Positions 17,811 through 25,820 of a stretch of 64,000 bases of DNA are shown piece after piece. The stretch is taken from the NCBI GenBank assembly GCA_963717375.1, contig OY970329.1, positions 2,823,073 through 2,887,072 on the forward strand, written 5' to 3'. The stretch's first letter is position 1, and each line of letters starts with the position of its first letter. A program made the translations under genes and the position numbers. The notes below the pieces were generated by a model. That model saw only the letters and a list, made by a program, of their open reading frames with translations. It searched no databases and was not told the DNA's origin. This DNA comes from VRUE01 sp963717375 (GTDB lineage Bacteria > Actinomycetota > Thermoleophilia > Solirubrobacterales > 70-9).

Positions 17811-18446
17811 ATGCGTGTGAAGATTTGTGGGATCACCAACCTGGACGATGCAGCTGAGGCTGTGCTGCTTGGGGCCTGGGCTATTGGATTGATCCATTAC
17901 GACAAGAGCCCGCGGGCCTGTCCTCCTAGTGAAGCTGCGGCGATCTGCGCCGCGTTTCGGCGCAAGTGCGAGGTCGTTGGGGTCTTTGTCAATCCGGAGC
18001 TCGAGGACGTTGCCAAGGCCGTTGAGGGGGCCGGTTTGACGATGGTGCAGCTGAACGGAGCCGAGGGGCCGCAATTCTGCGCTGAGGTGGCGCGGCGGAC
18101 GGGCGTCAAGGTGATCAAGGCGATTCACGTGGCCAGTGGGGCGGAGGTGCATGGGGCGGAGGTGTTTCGCACCGACTTCCATCTGTTTGACCGCCGGGGG
18201 AAAGGCCTCTGGGGCGGGACCGGGGAAAGCTTCGATTGGGGGCTGTTGCGCGAGCATCGTTCCGAGATCCCGGCGATCGTCGCCGGTGGCCTGCGGCCCG
18301 ACAACGTTGCCGAAGCGATCGCCGTCACGCACCCGTTCGCGGTCGATGTGGCGAGCGGGGTCGAGGCGGAGCCCGGGCGCAAGGACCATGCGGCGATGGC
18401 GGCTTTCTTCGACGCCGCCGAGGCGACTGGCGTTCCCACTTCATGA
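17811..18446 (+). CDS. trpF: Phosphoribosylanthranilate isomerase
   Basis: 211 residues. TIM barrel Amadori isomerase of the tryptophan pathway. KICGITNLDDA supplies the catalytic Cys, VGVFVNPELE and VQLNGAEGPQFC follow, and the catalytic Asp region is FRTDFHLFD. VAGGLRPDNVAEAI and VDVASGVEAEPGRKD complete the phosphate site. It overlaps trpB by 4 nt. Confidence 0.96.
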   Translation: MRVKICGITNLDDAAEAVLLGAWAIGLIHYDKSPRACPPSEAAAICAAFRRKCEVVGVFVNPELEDVAKAVEGAGLTMVQLNGAEGPQFCAEVARRTGVKVIKAIHVASGAEVHGAEVFRTDFHLFDRRGKGLWGGTGESFDWGLLREHRSEIPAIVAGGLRPDNVAEAIAVTHPFAVDVASGVEAEPGRKDHAAMAAFFDAAEATGVPTS

Positions 18447-19630
18447 GCGCGGTTGAGCAGCGCTTCGGCCCTTACGGGGGCCGCTACGTGCCGGAGACGC
18501 TGATCGCGGCCCTCGACGAGCTAACCGAGGCCTGGGCAGAGGCCCGCGAGGACGCCGCCTTCAACGAGCGCCTGCGCCTGCTCCACCGCGACTTCATTGG
18601 CCGTCCGACGCCGCTCTACCTGGCCGACCGCCTCTCCGCCAAGGCCGGCCGCAGGGTCTACCTCAAGCGCGAGGACCTCGCCCACACCGGCGCCCACAAG
18701 ATCAACAACGCGATCGGCCAGGCACTGCTCGCCGAGCGCATGGGCAAGCCACGGGTGATCGCCGAGACCGGGGCCGGCCAGCACGGGGTCGCCACCGCCA
18801 CCGCCTGCGCCCTCTTCGGCCTCGAATGCGTGGTCTACATGGGCTCCGAGGACATCCGCCGCCAGCGGCCCAACGTCGAGCGCATGGGTCTGCTCGGCGC
18901 CGAGGTCGTCCCTGTCGAGGCCGGGGCGCGGACGCTGAAGGAGGCGGTCAGCGCCGCGATCCGCGACTGGGTCGCCAACGTCGAGACCACCCACTACGTG
19001 ATCGGCTCGGCGGTTGGACCGGCGCCGTTCCCGGCGCTCGTGCGCGACCTGCAGCGGGTGATCGGAAAAGAGGCGCGCGAGCAGGCGCTCGCCGCCGAGG
19101 GTGCCCTGCCCGCGCGGGTAATCGCCTGCGTCGGAGGGGGCTCCAACTCGATCGGAATCTTCACCCCGTTCGTCGAGGACGCCGGGGTCGAGCTGATCGG
19201 GGTCGAGGCGGCGGGGGAGGGGCTCGACACGGGCCGCCACGGTGCCTCGCTCGGCGCCGGCGCCACCGGGGTCCTGCACGGCTCGCTCTCCTCGGTTATC
19301 GCCGACGATGAGGGGCAGATCCTCGAGGCGCACTCGATCTCCGCTGGGCTCGACTACCCGGGTGTGGGTCCCGAGCACGCCTTCCTGCGTGACAGCGGCC
19401 GCGCCAGCTACTTCTCAGTCACCGACGCGCAGGCACTGGCTGCGTTCGCCGAGCTCTGCCGGCTGGAGGGGATCATTCCGGCGCTGGAGTCCTCGCACGC
19501 GATCGCCTGGTTGCTCGAGAACGCCGGCGGCGGCGATGGCTACGACGTGGTGTGCCTCTCGGGGAGAGGCGACAAGGATTTGGCCGAGGTGTTGGAGCAA
19601 CAGAGCGTTGGGAAGGGAACAAGGGGGTGA
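18443..19630 (+). CDS. trpB: Tryptophan synthase beta chain
   Basis: 395 residues. PLP enzyme joining indole and serine. The PLP lysine is in AHTGAHKINNA, the phosphate loop is CVGGGSNSIG, and substrate-loop residues are in ETGAGQHGVA. The last codons (about GKGTRG) and the TGA stop fall inside the left arm of a family B palindrome (19615-19680), so the C-terminus has been remodelled by that element. Confidence 0.97.
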   Translation: MSAVEQRFGPYGGRYVPETLIAALDELTEAWAEAREDAAFNERLRLLHRDFIGRPTPLYLADRLSAKAGRRVYLKREDLAHTGAHKINNAIGQALLAERMGKPRVIAETGAGQHGVATATACALFGLECVVYMGSEDIRRQRPNVERMGLLGAEVVPVEAGARTLKEAVSAAIRDWVANVETTHYVIGSAVGPAPFPALVRDLQRVIGKEAREQALAAEGALPARVIACVGGGSNSIGIFTPFVEDAGVELIGVEAAGEGLDTGRHGASLGAGATGVLHGSLSSVIADDEGQILEAHSISAGLDYPGVGPEHAFLRDSGRASYFSVTDAQALAAFAELCRLEGIIPALESSHAIAWLLENAGGGDGYDVVCLSGRGDKDLAEVLEQQSVGKGTRG

Positions 19631-19680
19631 CTCATCAGAGCAACAGCGGGGAGGCTCTGTCGAGTCACCCCCTTGTTCCC
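19615..19680. repeat. Family B palindrome at the trpB/trpA junction (66 nt)
   Basis: 19-nt perfect outer arms (19615-19633, 19662-19680), then an inner 5-bp stem AGAGC/GCTCT around the 12-nt loop AACAGCGGGGAG. That loop is the exact reverse complement of the loop in the prmA copy. The element contains the trpB stop (19628-19630) and the GTG at 19627. Confidence 0.9.
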
Positions 19681-20523
19681 AGCGCGAGCGCATCGACGGG
19701 CGTTGAGCGGATCCAGGCGGCTTTTGCGGCCGCGAAGGACGAGGGCCGGGCTGCGCTTATGCCGTACATGATGGCCGGGTATCCCGATCGTGAGAGTTCT
19801 TTGGCTGTGGCTGAGTCCTACGCGGAGAACGGTGCCGATTTGGTTGAGCTTGGGGTTCCGTTTTCGGATCCGCTAGCCGATGGGCCGACGATTCATGCGG
19901 CCGCTACGGCTGCGCTCGAGGCGGGCACGACGCTTGACTCGGCGCTGGAGCTTTGTGGGGCGATTTCGGGGCGGGTTCCGGTCGTCTTTATGGTCTACGC
20001 CAACATGGTGCTTGCGCACGGGGGTGTGGCTGAGTTTGCGGAGCGGGCTGTGGCTGTCGGCGCCGCTGGGGCGATCGTGCCGGACCTGCCGCTGGAGGAA
20101 GCGGAGCCGGTGCGCGAGGTCTTTGCCGCTGCGGGGCTTGCGTTGGTGCCGCTCGTTGCTCCGACCACGCCGCCCGAGCGGCGTGCGCGGATTTGCGCTG
20201 TGGCCCAAGGTTTCGTCTATGCCGTCTCGACTGTCGGGACTACAGGTGAGCGCGACGAGATTCCGTCGCAGCTCGCTGAGCTTGTCAGCGCGATCCAGGC
20301 AGAGGCCGAGGTGCCCGTTGCTGTCGGCTTCGGTATCGGGACCCCGGCGCAGGCCGCTCAGGTCGGGGAAGTCGCCGACGGGGTGATCATCGGCAGCCGC
20401 CTGGTTCGGGCCGCCGGCGAGGCCGACGGGCCTGGAGCTGCCGCCGATGCCGTCGGTTCCTTCCTGCAAGAGACACGCGTCGCACTAGGGCCGGGTGAGC
20501 CGGTTTTACGCACCCACGAATGA
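19627..20523 (+). CDS. trpA: Tryptophan synthase alpha chain, start inside palindrome
   Basis: About 298 residues. TIM barrel cleaving indole-3-glycerol phosphate. The catalytic Glu is in VELGVPFSDP and the Asp in FSDPLADGP; GFGIGTPAQA and VIIGSRLVRA bind phosphate. The only in-frame start that keeps the first helix (GVERIQAAFAAAK) is the GTG at 19627. It overlaps the trpB stop as GTGA, and the first 18 codons are then palindrome sequence. An ATG further in would delete essential structure. Coupled to trpB. Confidence 0.9.
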   Translation: MTHQSNSGEALSSHPLVPSASASTGVERIQAAFAAAKDEGRAALMPYMMAGYPDRESSLAVAESYAENGADLVELGVPFSDPLADGPTIHAAATAALEAGTTLDSALELCGAISGRVPVVFMVYANMVLAHGGVAEFAERAVAVGAAGAIVPDLPLEEAEPVREVFAAAGLALVPLVAPTTPPERRARICAVAQGFVYAVSTVGTTGERDEIPSQLAELVSAIQAEAEVPVAVGFGIGTPAQAAQVGEVADGVIIGSRLVRAAGEADGPGAAADAVGSFLQETRVALGPGEPVLRTHE

Positions 20524-20561
20524 CGCGTCTGGCGCGGCGCTGGATCGCCACCCACGTCCTC

Positions 20562-20582
20562 GCGCGTAGCGTTGCTACGCGC
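20562..20582 (+). terminator. Hairpin downstream of trpA
   Basis: A 9-bp stem GCGCGTAGC with a GTT loop and complementary arm, 39 nt after the trpA stop. There is no U-run. It is a plausible end-of-operon structure. Confidence 0.45.
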
Positions 20583-20674
20583 AGCGGCCGCGTGCGCCGC
20601 CCAGCTTGGCCAGTCGCGCCCTCGCGGGCACGTAAAACCACCTCAACCGGCCAGCTGGATAGGATTCCCGCCGC

Positions 20675-20827
20675 ATGGGAATGGTCATCACCCTCTTTTT
20701 GGCCCTGGCGACGACGACCGTCGCTTACGCCGTCCTCGGTCAGGGCGGCGGTGTCGCCGGCGTGATCTTTTTCGGCATCCTCGTGATCGGCGCCACGATC
20801 CGGGTTTTCACCCCAAGCTCCGACTAA
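20675..20827 (+). CDS. 50-residue small membrane protein
   Basis: An ATG opens a 50-codon frame ending in TAA. Two hydrophobic helices (MVITLFLALATTTVAYAVL and GVAGVIFFGILVIGATI) are joined by a short Gly-rich turn, and the polar tail is VFTPSSD. The frame fills the gap after trpA and its stop overlaps the stop of the convergent methyltransferase by 4 nt. No homologue recognised. The clean two-helix hydrophobic pattern and full use of the gap argue that it is real. Confidence 0.55.
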   Translation: MGMVITLFLALATTTVAYAVLGQGGGVAGVIFFGILVIGATIRVFTPSSD

Positions 20828-21639
20828 GCGCGCGTCGCGACCACCTGCAGGTACTCGGGCTCGAGCACGAAGGCTCGGTCTCCGCCTACGTTCGCTTTCG
20901 CCAGCTGCTCTCGCAGGTCCGCCTCCAGGGCCGCCTCACCGGCCGGGCCGACGCGGTCGAAGGCCATCTTGATCGGGCCGAAGTAGGTGCGGAAGAAGTC
21001 GAGGTAGTGGTCCATCGAGCGGAAAGCCTGACGCGAGACCTTGCGCTCGACCCGCAGCTCGGCGACCCCGTCGCCGAAGAGCTCGCGCACGTGATCCTCG
21101 ATGCCCCAGAGCACCGGCGGGATGAATCCAGGCGGCGGTGGCGCGTGCTTGGCGATCACCGCGAAGAGGCCGCTCACCGGACCATCCGGGACCCAGTTGG
21201 CCATCCCGATCCGGCCGCCGGGCTTGCAGGCGCGCAGCAACTCGGCCGCTGTCTTGTCCTGTTCGGGCGCGAACATCGCGCCGAAGATCGAGGTCACGAT
21301 GTCGAACTCGGCGTCGCCGAAGGGCAGGTCCGCCGCGTCACCCTCGACGAACTCGACCTCGAGCCGCTCGGCCGCCGCGCGTTCGCGACCGCGCTCGAGC
21401 AGGGCCGGGACGAAGTCGACCCCGACCGCGCCGCCCCATGAGCGCCGCGCCGCCGCCAGCGCGCCGTTGCCACTGCCGCAGGCGACGTCGAGCACGCGCT
21501 CGCCCGGAACGATGTCCAGCGCTTCGACCAGTTCCTCGGAGACCATCATCACCAGTCCGGCGACCATCGCGAAGTCGCCCTCTGCCCAGACCCGTTGCTG
21601 CGCCTGCTTGATCGCCTCGAGATCGACGGCGTCGCTCAT
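20824..21639 (-). CDS. SAM-dependent methyltransferase (UbiE/class I type)
   Basis: 271 residues. Motif I VLDVACGSGNGALAAARR, acidic loop VGVDFVPALLERGRER, motif II VEGDAADLPFGDAEFDIVTS and post-motif LRACKPGGRIGMANW form a Rossmann methyltransferase. The C-terminal ~100 residues (DHYLDFFRTYFGPI) match small-molecule methyltransferases of unknown substrate. It is transcribed toward trpA and divergent from pfkA. Confidence 0.85.
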   Translation of the reverse strand: MSDAVDLEAIKQAQQRVWAEGDFAMVAGLVMMVSEELVEALDIVPGERVLDVACGSGNGALAAARRSWGGAVGVDFVPALLERGRERAAAERLEVEFVEGDAADLPFGDAEFDIVTSIFGAMFAPEQDKTAAELLRACKPGGRIGMANWVPDGPVSGLFAVIAKHAPPPPGFIPPVLWGIEDHVRELFGDGVAELRVERKVSRQAFRSMDHYLDFFRTYFGPIKMAFDRVGPAGEAALEADLREQLAKANVGGDRAFVLEPEYLQVVATRA

Positions 21640-21697
21640 CCTCGCTCCCTTCGCGGTTTCACCCGAACTTAGCGCGTTGCCGGGCGCGCGACAGCTT

Positions 21698-21703
21698 TAA
21701 TCT
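21698..21703 (+). promoter_or_regulatory. -10 box TAATCT for phosphofructokinase
   Basis: TAATCT (within CTTTAATCT) ends 6 nt before the ATG at 21710. This is a leaderless arrangement. Confidence 0.4.
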
Positions 21704-21709
21704 GAGCCG

Positions 21710-22738
21710 ATGCGGATCGGCGTGCTCACCGGCGGCGGGGATTGCCCCGGTCTCAACGCGGTGATCCGCGCGATCGTGCGCAAGGGCGTCGAACACGGCG
21801 GTCACGAGTTCGTCGGCTACCGCGACGGCTGGCGCGGGCCGCTCGAGGGCGACAGCCGCCCGCTCGGGGTGCCCGAGGTGCGGGGGATCCTGCCCCGCGG
21901 CGGCACGATCCTCGGCGCTTCGCGCACTAACCCCTTCAAGGAGGACGGCGGCGCGGAGCGGATTGCCCAGAGGCTCGAGGACGACGGCGTTGACGGCCTG
22001 ATCGCGATCGGCGGAGAGGACACGCTCGGCGCCGCCGCCCGCCTCTACGGCGAGCACGGCGTGCCGGTCGTCGGCGTGCCGAAGACGATCGACAACGACC
22101 TCGGCGCGACCGACTACACCTTCGGCTTCGACACTGCGGTCAACATCGCGATGGAGGCGATCGACCGCCTGCACACAACGGCCGACAGCCATCACCGCGT
22201 GCTGATCGTCGAGGTGATGGGACGCCATGCTGGCTGGATCGCCTTCCACGCCGGCCTCGCCGGCGGCGCCAACGTGATCCTGATCCCCGAGCTTCCCTTC
22301 GACCTGGACCGGGTCTGCCAGTTCGTCGGCCGCCGCTTCGAGCACCACTACGCGCCGATCCTCGTCGTCGCCGAGGGGGCGCAGCCGGTCGGGGGGATGC
22401 CCGAGACCAAAAACGAGAAGCTGGATCAGTTCGGCCACGTCGCCCTTGGCGGGATCGCTCACTGGCTGGAGGGCGAAATCGAGAAACGGACCGGCAAGGA
22501 GACGCGGGCTACCGTGCTGGGGCACGTGCAGAGGGGCGGGACGCCTACGGCGTTTGACCGGGTGCTGGCGACCAGGTTCGGACTGCATGCGATTGATGCT
22601 GCTGATGCTGGGGACTGGGGCAAGATGACTGCGTTGCGCGGGACGGATATCCAGCTGGTTGAGCTCAGTGAGGCCACGGCTGAGCTGAAGACCGTGCCGG
22701 CATCCCTGTATTCGGAGGCTGAGGTCTTTTTTGGTTAG
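21710..22738 (+). CDS. pfkA: 6-phosphofructokinase, residues point to pyrophosphate-dependent type
   Basis: 342 residues, PFK-A family. GGGDCPGLNAVIRA start, PKTIDNDLGATDYTFGFDTA active site with the catalytic Asp of TIDND, MGRHAGWIA, and GHVQRGGTP. At the positions equivalent to E. coli Gly104 and Gly124 the sequence has Asp (IGGEDTLG) and Lys (PKTIDND). Asp/Lys at these sites is the known hallmark of PPi-dependent enzymes, such as those of some actinomycetes. So it is probably reversible and PPi-using, though an ATP or mixed specificity cannot be excluded. Confidence 0.9.
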   Translation: MRIGVLTGGGDCPGLNAVIRAIVRKGVEHGGHEFVGYRDGWRGPLEGDSRPLGVPEVRGILPRGGTILGASRTNPFKEDGGAERIAQRLEDDGVDGLIAIGGEDTLGAAARLYGEHGVPVVGVPKTIDNDLGATDYTFGFDTAVNIAMEAIDRLHTTADSHHRVLIVEVMGRHAGWIAFHAGLAGGANVILIPELPFDLDRVCQFVGRRFEHHYAPILVVAEGAQPVGGMPETKNEKLDQFGHVALGGIAHWLEGEIEKRTGKETRATVLGHVQRGGTPTAFDRVLATRFGLHAIDAADAGDWGKMTALRGTDIQLVELSEATAELKTVPASLYSEAEVFFG

Positions 22739-22745
22739 ACAGGGA

Positions 22746-22819
22746 AGGGACGGGTGACCCCTCCCAAAACGAGCGGCAGGAGCCGCTCTTGAGTGTTTTG
22801 GGAGGGGTCACCCGTCCCT
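22746..22819. repeat. Family A palindrome, copy 2 (74 nt)
   Basis: 25-nt perfect arms (22746-22770, 22795-22819) flank the core GAGCGGCAGGAGCCGCTC plus TTGAGT (22771-22794). The inner 13 nt of the arm (CCCCTCCCAAAAC) match copies 1 and 3; the outer 12 nt are different but still perfectly paired. It lies 7 nt after the pfkA stop. Confidence 0.9.
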
Positions 22820-23292
22820 CTCGCGCCTTGCGCAATGTCGCCGCAGCGGTTGCTTGCGGGTTGCTTGTGGCCGCCGTGGCTGGCTGTGGCGGGGGAGAAG
22901 GCGTAGCTCGGGATGCGACCGTTACGGCTTACGTGGAAGCTTCGTTGTGCGCCGGCGCTAAGCAGGAGCTTGCGAGCCAAGGTGGGCGAGCTGGAGAGCT
23001 TCAGGTGCAGGCTGCTTGCCTCCCAGGCGCTCGCAGCCACGCCAAGCTCAATCTGGCAACGCTGGGCGCCAATGCGCGCAAGGCCACGGAGGACTCGACC
23101 GCGGTGGCTTACCTGGAAGCTTCCGACCCTGCGGCCGCCCGTTTTACGCACCCGATCTTGGAAACCGCCGAGGTTCCGTGGATCGCTGGAAGCTCAGGCA
23201 AAGCCACCATGGCCCATCTGCTCAAGCTAATAGCGGCTTCGGGCTCAGGCTCCCTGCGCCAGTCCCTGCGCGAAGAACTACACGAGTCGTAG
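22789..23292 (+). CDS. Small lipoprotein of unknown function
   Basis: Up to 167 residues. Lipobox VAAVAGC with a following Gly run, then a mature domain of ~130 residues with no recognised family (TVTAYVEASLCAGAKQEL, VPWIAGSSGKATMAHLLKLI). Such C-terminal wording could fit a periplasmic-binding-like or ABC-associated fragment; I do not assign one. TTG 22789 lies within palindrome A2 and has AGGAG 6 nt upstream, also in the palindrome core. TTG 22798 and TTG 22828 are alternatives that still keep the signal peptide. A second A element follows the stop. Confidence 0.6.
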   Translation: MSVLGGVTRPSRALRNVAAAVACGLLVAAVAGCGGGEGVARDATVTAYVEASLCAGAKQELASQGGRAGELQVQAACLPGARSHAKLNLATLGANARKATEDSTAVAYLEASDPAAARFTHPILETAEVPWIAGSSGKATMAHLLKLIAASGSGSLRQSLREELHES

Positions 23293-23293
23293 G

Positions 23294-23371
23294 GAGGGCC
23301 GAGAGGACCCCTCCCAAAACACTCAAGAGCGGCTCCTGCCGCTCGTTTTGGGAGGGGTCCTCTCGGCCCTC
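23294..23371. repeat. Family A palindrome, copy 3 (78 nt, inverted core)
   Basis: 27-nt perfect arms (23294-23320, 23345-23371) with the same 24-nt core in opposite orientation (23321-23344). It stands between the convergent lipoprotein and epimerase genes and could terminate both. Copies 2 and 3 bracket the lipoprotein gene. Confidence 0.9.
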
Positions 23372-23377
23372 TCCCCG

Positions 23378-24283
23378 CTAGAGCAAGTCTGCCAGCGCCT
23401 CGTCCACGTCCGGGTGCTTGAACTGGTACCCAAGGTCTAGCGCCCGCCGGGGCATCACCCGCTGCCCACCCTTCAAGACCTCCCCGAACTCCCCGCCGTA
23501 CATCAAGTCCAGTGTGAATCCAGGAATCGGCAGCACGGCCGGCCGGTTGATCGTCTTACCAAGCGCCTTCGAGAAAACCTTGTTGGTCACCGGGTTGGGC
23601 GCGGTCGAGTTGACGATCCCGCTGACCTTGTCGTTGTCGAGCGCCCAGAGCAGGATGCCGACCTCGTCATCGACGTGGATCCAGGAGACGTACTGACCAC
23701 CGCCGGCCAACGGTCCGCCGACTCCCAGCTTGAACGGGGTGAGGAGTTGCTTCAGAAAGCCTCCTTGCGGGTCGAGGACGTGGCCGGTACGGACGATGAC
23801 GAGGCGCACTCCCGCTCCCTCGGCCTCGCGAGCCGCCCTCTCCCACTCGCGCACGACCTCGGCGTCGAAGCCCTCGCCGGGCTCGCTCGACTCGTCGACG
23901 ATTGCCTCGCCGCGGTCGCCGTAGAAGCCGATCGCTGACTGGTTGACCAGGACCCGCGGCTTTTTCTCCAGGCCGGCGATCGTGCCGACGAGGTTGTGAG
24001 TGCCGGTGCGGCGGCTCTCCATAATCCGCTGTTTGGCCTCGTCGGTCCAGCGCTGGTTGATCTTCTCGCCGAGCAGGTTGACGACGCCGTCCACGCCCTC
24101 GAAGGCTTTCGCCGGAGGTCGTTCCAGGGTGGGCTCCCAGGCGTGCCAGGTGACGCTGGGGTTGGTGCTCCGCGCCCGGTTAGGGTCGCGCGTGAGGCCG
24201 ACTACGGTGTCGCCCCGGACCAGCAGTGAGTCGCATAGCGCCGACCCGATGAAACCGCTGGCTCCGGTGACTAGGACCTTCAC
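23378..24283 (-). CDS. TIGR01777-family NAD(P)-binding epimerase
   Basis: 301 residues. N-terminal Rossmann motif VTGASGFIGSALCDSLL, then NLLGEKINQRWTDEAKQRIMESR and the QSAIGFYGDRG segment typical of the TIGR01777 (SDR39U1/YfcH) group of extended SDR proteins. The true substrate is unknown. GTG start at 24283, 4 nt after the malic enzyme stop, so both are on one transcript. Confidence 0.88.
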   Translation of the reverse strand: MKVLVTGASGFIGSALCDSLLVRGDTVVGLTRDPNRARSTNPSVTWHAWEPTLERPPAKAFEGVDGVVNLLGEKINQRWTDEAKQRIMESRRTGTHNLVGTIAGLEKKPRVLVNQSAIGFYGDRGEAIVDESSEPGEGFDAEVVREWERAAREAEGAGVRLVIVRTGHVLDPQGGFLKQLLTPFKLGVGGPLAGGGQYVSWIHVDDEVGILLWALDNDKVSGIVNSTAPNPVTNKVFSKALGKTINRPAVLPIPGFTLDLMYGGEFGEVLKGGQRVMPRRALDLGYQFKHPDVDEALADLL

Positions 24284-24287
24284 GGCG

Positions 24288-25745
<1,458 letters not shown>

Positions 25746-25753
25746 AGGGCTAT

Positions 25754-25766
25754 CGAATCAGATTCG
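25754..25766. promoter_or_regulatory. Inverted repeat between malic enzyme and cotH-like genes
   Basis: CGAATC-A-GATTCG, a perfect 13-nt palindrome in the 75-nt divergent intergenic region, 8 nt upstream of the malic enzyme start. It is an operator candidate only. Confidence 0.35.
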
Positions 25767-25820
25767 GACGCTGTGCCTAGGCGCGGCGGTAGAAATCGGT
25801 CGTTCAGGCGTTAGTGAGAT

